From Clostridiales bacterium (GTDB lineage: Bacteria; Bacillota; Clostridia; Christensenellales; Aristaeellaceae), in NCBI GenBank assembly GCA_012522875.1, contig JAAYJP010000093.1:1-17283 (forward strand): 17,283 bases of DNA. The letters are read 5' to 3'. Shown piece after piece: positions 7,799-13,927 of the stretch. The notes below the pieces were generated by a model that saw nothing but the letters and a program-made list of their open reading frames with translations, was not told the origin of the DNA and made no database searches. The stretch's first letter is position 1; the number at the start of each line of letters is the position of its first letter. A program made the position numbers and the translations under genes.

Positions 7799-9045
7799 CT
7801 ATTTCCTTTCGTTTCAAGCCAGCCCGTTGCCTTCAAACAGTCATGGACCGGGGTGTGCAGCAGGGCGTCCTTGTAATGTACATATTGAAAACTGGACTTC
7901 ACCCTCCTGCCGTCGGGCCACAGCACTTCTCCTGAACCATCATCAGAAAGCCCAAAGGAGGCCGCCGCCTCAGGAGGTTCCACCAAAGATAAGCGGTTAT
8001 GGCACCGGTTTCCCAAAAACAAATCAAATACACCCAGATCCGGATCAATGGCGATGTGGTTCCCGGTATACCCGGACAGAGCAAAGGCACGCTCCCCCAT
8101 CCAGGACGGCACCTCACTCAACCGGCGTACCGGGGATTTGGCAAAGCAGATCAGCCCCATGTACTGCCGATAATACCCATCCCCCATCCTGCCAGTGCGG
8201 TTACAGCCTATCAGGTTGACCATGTCTGCCGGCAGCAGGGCCCCTGAGAGAAGCCCCATGGCGAGCTTGCACATATCTCCCGCGGTTGAAAACAGTCCCG
8301 CGTGCCCGGGCAGGTTCGCACCGCTTTCTCCAAGCCTGCGCGCCTTGGGATCATGGGGCAATCCTGGAATAATCCTGTCCAATACGTTAAAACGACCGCA
8401 TATGATATGGTGCTCATAATTGTAGTCCAGGAGCTTTCCCATTTTCTCCTGCGGCACCTTGACATAGGTTTCCCGCATATCCAAAGGGGCCAGAATGCGG
8501 TCTTGCAGATAGATTTGAAAGGCTTGGCCGGACACGGTTTCCACGAGGTACTTGAGCACCAGGGCATTCATATCAGAGTAAAGCCTTGAGCCCTCTTCCT
8601 GGGCGCGGTAGGTTTGAAACACTTGATGTTTTGCTGCTTCCACACTTGCCTGCGCGTCAACCCGCTCAGGTGTTTTCAATACCGCCTCATAGCTCATCAG
8701 GTCAATCAGCGAACAATCCCGCAACGCTTGAAATCGTTTATCCAACCGTCCAACAGGATCAGTAAATGCTATTTCGCCACGGTGGATAAGCTGAAGTACC
8801 GCCACCAGCGTGAACAGCTTGGTGAGAGAGGCAATATCATAGAGTGAATCTTTGCCTATGGCAATCGGTGCTTCCTCAAACCCTCCGGATTCCACTAACA
8901 CTTCGCGGGCCATGCCGATGGACTCGCTCGCGCAATGCTGTGCGTTCCCATAACAGACGGTGATCCCGGTGAGCATTCCTTTCTTTAACACCAGCTCCGC
9001 CATGGAGGCACGCAGGGCGGCCATCGCAGCGGTATGCGGCGTCAC
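7795..9045 (-). CDS. Serine hydrolase, S12/beta-lactamase family, AmiE-like
   Basis: Penicillin-binding-fold serine hydrolase, 416 residues from a GTG start. Motifs: S73-L-T-K76 in YDIASLTKLFT, Y156-S-D158 in RLYSDMNALVL, GHAGLFSTAGD at 247-257, and the third box SGYTG at 324-328 followed by NHIAIDP. The GHAGLFSTA and xYTG/HTG plus IDP pattern is the one I associate with the group containing Bacillus subtilis AmiE (YbbE), an N-acetylmuramoyl-L-alanine amidase of beta-lactamase fold, though esterases share it. No signal peptide is seen. The open frame extends to 9174, but everything before 9045 lies inside the upstream gene; the GTG at 9045 overlaps that gene's stop as GTGA, so coupling is the best explanation even though no good Shine-Dalgarno site is visible. 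ATGs at 9024 and 9003 are alternatives. Substrate is uncertain. Confidence 0.85.
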   Translation of the reverse strand: MTPHTAAMAALRASMAELVLKKGMLTGITVCYGNAQHCASESIGMAREVLVESGGFEEAPIAIGKDSLYDIASLTKLFTLVAVLQLIHRGEIAFTDPVGRLDKRFQALRDCSLIDLMSYEAVLKTPERVDAQASVEAAKHQVFQTYRAQEEGSRLYSDMNALVLKYLVETVSGQAFQIYLQDRILAPLDMRETYVKVPQEKMGKLLDYNYEHHIICGRFNVLDRIIPGLPHDPKARRLGESGANLPGHAGLFSTAGDMCKLAMGLLSGALLPADMVNLIGCNRTGRMGDGYYRQYMGLICFAKSPVRRLSEVPSWMGERAFALSGYTGNHIAIDPDLGVFDLFLGNRCHNRLSLVEPPEAAASFGLSDDGSGEVLWPDGRRVKSSFQYVHYKDALLHTPVHDCLKATGWLETKGNR

Positions 9046-9671
9046 GGTGTGAATATCAGCGGAATGAACGCCCTGGGCACATGGAAGTCCGGCTTCCCTG
9101 TTGCACTCAGCGCCTGGAGGGAGCGGCCACGCATGCCGTGGTGGTCGATACGGTAAGCGTTGAAATAGAAGCACCCGCCGGCAAACGGCGGTTTCCCAAA
9201 AATTCCATAAGGGATTCGCCAGACGGAAGCCGTCTTTAAATCCTGCCGCATCAAGCAGGTGCGCGTCTCAAACCCTGGGATCTCATGACCCAGATCAAGC
9301 TGGATACCCTTGCCGTCATTGATGACGGCCGCAACAAAATGCAGATCATACGGGCTGACCTCAATCTCCAGGTATTCCCTCGGGTTCTCTGTTTGTCCTA
9401 TAAAGATCTCAAACACATCCTGGCGGTAGAGGCATTCATTATGCAGGCGGTAGGTAGCCTGCACCTCGTCATCCTCCCCCAGAAAGCGCGCGAACAGCGC
9501 TTGCTGCCCGTCGTCCCGGAACAGCCGGACCTCCGTGCTCAAGAACGGCGTCCCGCCCGTAACGGTGTCCGCCAAAAAGCACTGGGGTGCTTTCTCCCAG
9601 CAGGCATTCTGCCAGCCAGGCATTTGAGGAGCCGAAATGTGCCTGCATTGGTACTCCTGCGTTGCTGCCAT
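9042..9671 (-). CDS. Carbohydrate-binding family 9-like (DOMON/CBM9-like) protein
   Basis: Protein of 209 residues resembling the CBM9-like beta-sandwich family often annotated as carbohydrate-binding family 9-like protein. Supporting strings are LYRQDVFEIFIGQTENPREY at 81-100, EIEVSPYDLHF at 102-112, WRIPYGIFG at 151-159 and the terminal FHVPRAFIPLIF. There is no attached catalytic domain and no signal peptide, so the ligand and compartment are unclear; a role as a standalone sugar-binding or heme-type DOMON module cannot be separated from sequence alone. The frame extends to 9725, but the ATG at 9671 is chosen because a GGGGAGGGGAACAG stretch stands just before it and the flavoprotein gene stops at 9691. 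It is followed by the AmiE-like gene through a GTGA overlap. Family call is moderately sure, function unknown. Confidence 0.75.
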   Translation of the reverse strand: MAATQEYQCRHISAPQMPGWQNACWEKAPQCFLADTVTGGTPFLSTEVRLFRDDGQQALFARFLGEDDEVQATYRLHNECLYRQDVFEIFIGQTENPREYLEIEVSPYDLHFVAAVINDGKGIQLDLGHEIPGFETRTCLMRQDLKTASVWRIPYGIFGKPPFAGGCFYFNAYRIDHHGMRGRSLQALSATGKPDFHVPRAFIPLIFTP

Positions 9672-9690
9672 TCTGTTCCCCTCCCCTTTC

Positions 9691-10875
9691 CTAAAGCATC
9701 TTGGCGAAACTCCTGGCGAATTCACGGGCGCCTGCCAGTTCCTCTTCGCTTGGGTTCAGCCTGGCGCGAAAGCCCTCCATGGTCCTGGCTTTCAGCTGGT
9801 CAAGCCTCTGGGTAATGAAGCCCACTGCCTCCCCGCTCCAGCCAAAAGAGCCAAACGCCGCAGCCGGCTTACTTTTCATCAGGTAGGGATGAACAGCACT
9901 CAGCAGTTCGCCAATGGGCTGAAGCAAATCGCCGATGAAGGTGGGGCTGCCAAAGAGCACTCCATCGGAATCCTCAATGGCAGCCAGCGCTTCTTCTTTG
10001 TTCTCACTGGCCTCCACCAGTTTGACGGTGATGCCCTGCTCCTCAAGTGTTTCGGCAATGGTGTTTGCCAGTTTCCGGGTATAGCCGTAGGCACTCACAT
10101 AGGGGATGGCCACGGTTTTTCCATCGCGCGGCTTTTTGACCGCCCATTTTTCATACAATCCATAGAAATGGTCCAGGTTTTCGTCAAGAATCGCGCCATG
10201 GCCCGTCAGAATGGCTGTGGGCTGAAGTTCCCGGGCTGCCTTTATGCCATTGGTGACAAAGGGTTCCCCAAAGGGGCTCATGATGTCCAGGTAGTATTTG
10301 TGCAGGGCTTCTTCATACTCCGCTTTTTCTTTGGTGTCCATGCTGCTGTATAACAGTTTGTTCCAGGATAAATGTGCTCCCAGGAAGTCACAGGTGAAGA
10401 GCGCTCCTGTCAGGCTGTCATGGGTAAACATGGTGTCGGGCCAGTGCAGGTTGGGCATGGGGTAAAAACGGAGCGTCCGCCCGCCCAAATCCAAACAATC
10501 ACCTTTTTTGACTGCCCTGCCGCTGAAGGGCTGGTTGATAATCTGTCCTATGAAGGTGATGGCCGAAGTGGAACCGATTACCTCCAGGTTGGGGTTCAGG
10601 TTGATCAACTGTGGAATAACGCCTGCATGATCTGGTTCTGTATGGTTGATTATCAGGTAATCAATCTGTGCAAAAGGCATGATCCGGTTGATGTTGTTCA
10701 GATATTCGTCCAGAAATCCCTCCTTGGAGGTATCTACCAAGGCGGTCTTCTCTTCACCCTTTACCAGATATGCATTATAACTGGTGCCGTGAGGTGTTTT
10801 CATGATGATATCAAAAACACGTAAGCCGGGGTTTTGAACCCCCACGGAATATATGCCTTTAGTCAATTCTAACAA
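9691..10875 (-). CDS. fprA: FprA-type diiron flavoprotein (A-type flavodiiron protein)
   Basis: Flavodiiron protein, 394 residues, typical length for a class A member: a metallo-beta-lactamase-like diiron domain followed by a flavodoxin domain. Such cytoplasmic enzymes reduce O2 to water or NO to N2O and protect anaerobes. Diiron ligands are visible: H78, E80, D82 and H83 in NHTEPDHAG, H144 in NLHWPDTMFT, D163 in FTCDFLGAH and H226 in LTGHGAI. The flavodoxin domain begins near 254 with the FMN loop YVSAYGYTRKLA and continues with FGSPTFIGDLLQP at 308-320 and FGSFGWSGEA at 341-350. The start is a TTG at 10875, supported by AGGAGG nine bases upstream; no ATG fits better. It is the first gene behind the promoter at 10908-10936. 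No rubredoxin domain is fused, so a separate electron donor is expected. Confidence 0.94.
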   Translation of the reverse strand: MLELTKGIYSVGVQNPGLRVFDIIMKTPHGTSYNAYLVKGEEKTALVDTSKEGFLDEYLNNINRIMPFAQIDYLIINHTEPDHAGVIPQLINLNPNLEVIGSTSAITFIGQIINQPFSGRAVKKGDCLDLGGRTLRFYPMPNLHWPDTMFTHDSLTGALFTCDFLGAHLSWNKLLYSSMDTKEKAEYEEALHKYYLDIMSPFGEPFVTNGIKAARELQPTAILTGHGAILDENLDHFYGLYEKWAVKKPRDGKTVAIPYVSAYGYTRKLANTIAETLEEQGITVKLVEASENKEEALAAIEDSDGVLFGSPTFIGDLLQPIGELLSAVHPYLMKSKPAAAFGSFGWSGEAVGFITQRLDQLKARTMEGFRARLNPSEEELAGAREFARSFAKML

Positions 10876-10884
10876 GACGAAATT

Positions 10885-10890
10885 CCTCCT
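10885..10890 (-). promoter_or_regulatory. Shine-Dalgarno site of fprA, supporting a TTG start
   Basis: Perfect AGGAGG on the minus strand, nine bases before the TTG at 10875. The next candidate start in frame is another TTG three codons further in, which is too distant to compete. The site therefore fixes the non-ATG start. Confidence 0.8.
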
Positions 10891-10907
10891 CGCAATGATA
10901 TGATTGA

Positions 10908-10936
10908 ATTATACCATAGAGCCAAGCGCCTGCAAA
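10908..10936 (-). promoter_or_regulatory. Sigma-A type promoter of the fprA-to-recX operon
   Basis: On the minus strand the -10 box is a perfect TATAAT (10908-10913), preceded by TGG so that it forms an extended TGnTATAAT. The -35 box is TTTGCA (10931-10936), with a 17-base spacer. Transcription should start near 10901, leaving a leader of only about 25 bases before fprA, too short for a riboswitch. No other promoter is obvious in the close-packed genes downstream, so this one may serve all eight genes. Promoters inside genes cannot be excluded. Confidence 0.8.
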
Positions 10937-11220
10937 TCTTGGTGCAAGTTGGGAAAAAGCACTATAGCTCGCCCACTTTTCAAAGGGGGAGGAACCTTTG
11001 TATGAGTTTTGCGCGGCCTTCGATTTGCTTTCGGTTCGTTGATGTCTTTTTTATTCCCTGTCGAATAATGCTTACGGGTTCAAGCTTCGCACACATTTGG
11101 TGTCATTGGGTAACATGTAATTTCCTTGACTGTTCAGAAGATGTCTTCCATTTGATAAGCAAAGCCTGCTGCTGTCCTGGTTGAGGCACTGAAAACGAAA
11201 CCACTTTGACGCGTTATTTC
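10937..11220. other. Intergenic region between two minus-strand operons
   Basis: About 280 bases between the fprA promoter and the terminator of the opp operon. It is visibly more AT-rich than the neighbouring genes. One frame with a good Shine-Dalgarno site runs 11002-11184 on the plus strand (see separate entry). A small hairpin CAAAGG/CCTTTG lies at 10981-11000 without a T-tract. I see no tRNA, riboswitch or mobile-element end in it. Confidence 0.6.
11002..11184 (+). CDS. Doubtful small ORF, 60 residues, Cys-rich
   Basis: Short frame of 60 codons plus stop on the plus strand, in the gap between two minus-strand operons. In its favour: a GGAGG nine bases before the ATG, and several cysteines (including CCCPG at the C-terminus) with hydrophobic stretches such as FRFVDVFFIPC. 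Against it: a low-complexity, AT-richer composition with no recognisable domain, no clear promoter (a TTGGTG/TATAGC pair at 10939-10968 is weak), and no plus-strand neighbours. The frame also extends upstream to 10900, through the fprA promoter, which is unlikely to be coding. I do not recognise the protein. Most likely spurious, or a relic; listed so that it is not lost. Confidence 0.2.
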   Translation: MSFARPSICFRFVDVFFIPCRIMLTGSSFAHIWCHWVTCNFLDCSEDVFHLISKACCCPG

Positions 11221-11250
11221 AAAAAAACAAACGCGCGCAAGATGGCGCGC
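11221..11250 (-). terminator. Rho-independent terminator of the opp operon
   Basis: On the minus strand a GC-only stem GCGCGC/GCGCGC with a six-base loop CATCTT (11233-11250) is followed by GTTTGTTTTTTT. It lies about 50 bases after the stop of the zinc-ribbon gene and would end the opp transcript before the fprA promoter. Confidence 0.85.
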
Positions 11251-11303
11251 AGTCAATATATATCACAGGTTAAGGGAATGAATAATGCAATCACACCAGC
11301 CTG

Positions 11304-11516
11304 CTATCGCAGAAAGCGGAAAAGAAGCAGTACAGCAACCACAATAAAGCCAATAATGTTGAGATATTTTCTGATTCTGCGTACTTTCTCTTCAGGCCAG
11401 GGTTCTTTTGTCAGTGGCGTAAGACCGCCTTGGCAAAAAGGGCATTCTTGCATATGGTCCAGTACATCTTTTCCGCAATGGGGACATCTGACCAAATGGC
11501 GTTTAAAACTGGGCAT
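11304..11516 (-). CDS. Small zinc-ribbon protein with C-terminal membrane segment
   Basis: Protein of 70 residues with two parts. An N-terminal zinc ribbon has C11-P-H-C14 and C25-P-F-C28 (two CPxC knuckles), then a charged linker KEPWPEEKVRRIRK, then one membrane segment at about 52-68 ending in the basic tail RFLR. By the positive-inside rule the arginines on both sides leave the orientation unclear. No enzymatic motif. It is the last gene before the terminator and sits 10 bases after the preceding small membrane protein, so it is co-transcribed with the peptide transporter. Its Shine-Dalgarno site is weak (GAGG about 12 bases away). Zinc ribbons fused to a membrane helix are common in Firmicutes as uncharacterised proteins; I do not assign a function. 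Real gene probable from motif integrity and position. Confidence 0.75.
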   Translation of the reverse strand: MPSFKRHLVRCPHCGKDVLDHMQECPFCQGGLTPLTKEPWPEEKVRRIRKYLNIIGFIVVAVLLLFRFLR

Positions 11517-11526
11517 GCGGCAGGCT

Positions 11527-11760
11527 TTACCTCAACCAGACTTTAGTACTGAAAATCACAAACAGAACGATGGCGGCAGAAAGTACGCCTGCAACCGTCA
11601 GCGCTGCTCCCATGGCACCCAACAGGGCATATCGGAACTGGCGCTTATCCAGTTGCGCGCTCCCCTGATCCCTTTGCGGGGCTGCTTTGTTGTACCAGGG
11701 CATGCCTTCCACATTCATCGGGGCAACGACACGTCCATCATCAACGAAAGGGGTCTTCAT
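11527..11760 (-). CDS. Small single-pass membrane protein, function unknown
   Basis: Protein of 77 residues. The N-terminal ~45 residues are polar, containing FVDDGRVVAPMNVEGMPWY at 5-23 and the charged QLDKRQFRYA; one membrane segment follows at about 46-71 (LLGAMGAALTVAGVLSAAIV and beyond), with a short tail TKVWLR. The start overlaps the oppF stop as ATGA, and AAGGAG sits 8 bases ahead, so translation is well supported. It lies between the transporter ATPase and the zinc-ribbon membrane protein. A partner or regulator of the transporter, or simply a neighbour, are equally open. I do not recognise a named family, though the DDGRVVAPMNVEGMPW stretch looks constrained rather than random. Confidence 0.78.
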   Translation of the reverse strand: MKTPFVDDGRVVAPMNVEGMPWYNKAAPQRDQGSAQLDKRQFRYALLGAMGAALTVAGVLSAAIVLFVIFSTKVWLR

Positions 11761-12782
11761 CGGTCTTTCTCCTTATTGTAGAGGTGACAGGCCACCACAT
11801 GGCCATCAAAGTCGAAAACTTTGGGCACTTCGGTTTCGCAGATCTCCATGCGGTGAGCACAGCGAGTATGGAATTTGCAGCCCAGGGGCGGATTAGCGGG
11901 TGAAGGGATGCTGCCTTCCAGAATAATCCGGTCCATCTTTACAGTAGGGTCAGGCGTAGGTATTGCGCTGAACAAGGCCTTGGTGTAGGGATGCAGCGGG
12001 TTCTCAAAAATGTCTTCAGTTTTTCCGTATTCCACCATACTTCCAAGGTACATCACGCCAATGGTATCAGAGATATGCTCCACCACGGACAAGTCATGGG
12101 AAATGAACAGGTACGCCAGTCCGAACTCCTTCTGCAGATCCGCAAGCAGATTAATGATCTGTGCCTGAATGGAAACATCCAGAGCGGAAACCGGCTCATC
12201 GCAGACGATGAAGTCAGGATTAAGCGCGATAGCACGCGCGATGCAGATGCGCTGGCGTTGGCCACCCGAAAATTCATGCGGATAGCGGTCCTTATGGTAG
12301 GCTTGCAATCCGCAGGACTCCATGATACGGGTGATATAATCATCAAACTTATCATCCGGAACAATGTTATGCTCTTTTACCGCTTCCCCGATAATCTCAC
12401 CCACAGGCATACGGGGGGACAAACTGGAATAGGGATCCTGGAAAATGATTTGAATTTGGGGTCTCTTTGCACGAAGCTCCCTATTGCTTAGTTCAAAGAT
12501 TTCCTCACCGTTGAACAGGACATCACCTGAGGTCTTGTCGTTAAGACGCAGGATGGTTTTTCCAACCGTCGTTTTTCCGCACCCGGACTCGCCAACGAGA
12601 CCCATGGTAGTGCCTCGTTTGATGGAGAAGGATATGCCATCAACGGCTTTCACCTGGCCTACAAGGCGGCCCAGGAGTCCGGCTTTGATGGGGAAATACT
12701 TTTTGAGGTCCTTTACTTCCAGAATATTATCCGTTGACACGTGCTTCTTCTCATTCCTTTCGGGAGCCTTTTCATTTTGCAT
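11757..12782 (-). CDS. oppF: Oligopeptide ABC transporter ATP-binding protein OppF
   Basis: ATPase of a peptide/nickel-type (Opp/Dpp) importer, 341 residues from the chosen start. Walker A GESGCGKT at 64-71, Q-loop Q115 in IIFQDPYSS, signature FSGGQRQR at 171-178, Walker B FIVCDEP at 191-197 and H-loop H229 in LFISHD. The C-terminal oligopeptide-transporter domain contains C302-x5-C308-x6-C315 and C332, a pattern that in the mycobacterial OppD protein binds a 4Fe-4S cluster. The KAGLLGRLVGQVKAVDGI insertion before Walker A is typical of OppF rather than OppD. An ATG at 12797 is also in frame, but the one at 12782 has GAGG nine bases upstream and gives an 11-base overlap with oppD. All catalytic motifs are intact. 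Confidence 0.95.
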   Translation of the reverse strand: MQNEKAPERNEKKHVSTDNILEVKDLKKYFPIKAGLLGRLVGQVKAVDGISFSIKRGTTMGLVGESGCGKTTVGKTILRLNDKTSGDVLFNGEEIFELSNRELRAKRPQIQIIFQDPYSSLSPRMPVGEIIGEAVKEHNIVPDDKFDDYITRIMESCGLQAYHKDRYPHEFSGGQRQRICIARAIALNPDFIVCDEPVSALDVSIQAQIINLLADLQKEFGLAYLFISHDLSVVEHISDTIGVMYLGSMVEYGKTEDIFENPLHPYTKALFSAIPTPDPTVKMDRIILEGSIPSPANPPLGCKFHTRCAHRMEICETEVPKVFDFDGHVVACHLYNKEKDR

Positions 12783-13920
12783 GCTGTTGGTCCTCATACA
12801 AGTAACAGGCTACGCTGTGGGTAGGGGATACACTAAAGTATGGCGGATATTTCCCGACGCATTTGTCAAATGCTCGGTCGCAGCGATCCCGGAAATAGCA
12901 ATAGTTTGGCATATTGATGGGATTGGGAACAGATCCGGGAATACTGTAAAGGCGCTCCACCTCGCGGTTGACGACGGGTTTTGATGCCATAAGCCCTACG
13001 GTATAAGGATGTACGGGATTTAGGAAGACTTCCTGCGCGGTCCCCTGCTCCACGATGCGCCCAGCATACATCACCACGACATGATCAGCCATCTCGGCGA
13101 CAACACCCAGGTCATGGGTAATAAGCATAATGGAAGAGTTGATTTTATCCTTGAGGTTTCGCAGTAAATCCAGGATTTGCGCCTGAATGGTGACATCAAG
13201 AGCGGTTGTAGGCTCATCAGCAATAATCAGCTGGGGGCTGCAGACAAGAGCCATGGCAATCATCACGCGTTGGCGCATGCCGCCCGACAGCTCATGGGGG
13301 TAGCGCTGATAAATCCCCTCGGCATTGGCAATCCCTACCGTATCAAGCATCTCTATGCTGCGAGCCTTAATCAGTTCCTTGGACATTTCAGGATTGTGCA
13401 GGTTGATAACTTCATCCAGCTGAACTCCGATGCGGAAAACCGGATTGAGGCTGGTCATGGGTTCCTGGAAAATCATGGAAACCATGTTGCCGCGGATTTT
13501 TTCCATCTGTTCAGTCGGCATCCTGGCAACATCGTAGGCCTTGCCGTCACCCATATTCAGGCGGATTTCGCCCCCTACAATCTGGCCCTGCGGCCGCTGA
13601 ACAAGCTGCATCAGCGACAGGCTGGTCACTGATTTTCCGCATCCTGATTCTCCAACCACGCCTACCGTTTTCCCTTTGGGGATGTTGAATGAAATGCCGT
13701 CTACCGCTCTGACCACACCAATATCCGTATAGAAATAGGTTTTAAGGCCATCAAATTCAACAACGTTGCCATCATCCTGCATATTGGTCAGATACTCGGC
13801 TTCAGGAATATTCCTGCGGTTGCGGTTTTTCTCTATCTGGTTAGTGATCCTGCGGTTTTCACGGCTGATCTGGCGGGATTCTTTTGCGGTCAGATAGTTG
13901 ACGTTTTTATTTTCCTGCAT
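12772..13920 (-). CDS. oppD: Oligopeptide ABC transporter ATP-binding protein OppD
   Basis: ATPase partner of OppF, 382 residues. Walker A GESGCGKS at 90-97, Q-loop Q152 in MIFQEPMTS, signature LSGGMRQR at 211-218, Walker B LIIADEP at 231-237 and H269 in LITHD. The C-terminal domain has C341-x5-C347-x6-C354 and C372, the same Cys layout as OppF. An extra ~46 residues precede the usual first strand (VVEFDGLKTYF): a strongly charged Arg/Asn/Glu-rich segment. The ATG at 47 has no Shine-Dalgarno site, while the one at 13920 has AGAGG and GGGAG ahead, so the extension is probably translated. The gene begins 7 bases after the oppC stop. Confidence 0.94.
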   Translation of the reverse strand: MQENKNVNYLTAKESRQISRENRRITNQIEKNRNRRNIPEAEYLTNMQDDGNVVEFDGLKTYFYTDIGVVRAVDGISFNIPKGKTVGVVGESGCGKSVTSLSLMQLVQRPQGQIVGGEIRLNMGDGKAYDVARMPTEQMEKIRGNMVSMIFQEPMTSLNPVFRIGVQLDEVINLHNPEMSKELIKARSIEMLDTVGIANAEGIYQRYPHELSGGMRQRVMIAMALVCSPQLIIADEPTTALDVTIQAQILDLLRNLKDKINSSIMLITHDLGVVAEMADHVVVMYAGRIVEQGTAQEVFLNPVHPYTVGLMASKPVVNREVERLYSIPGSVPNPINMPNYCYFRDRCDRAFDKCVGKYPPYFSVSPTHSVACYLYEDQQHAK

Positions 13921-13927
13921 GGCTCCC

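Noticed and set aside
9637..10353. 238-residue plus-strand frame opposite fprA
   Set aside because: Antisense to the flavoprotein whose diiron ligands are all conserved; composition is that of a mirrored coding frame.
10981..11000. Hairpin CAAAGG/CCTTTG as a terminator
   Set aside because: The stem is short, and neither strand has a T-tract directly after it.
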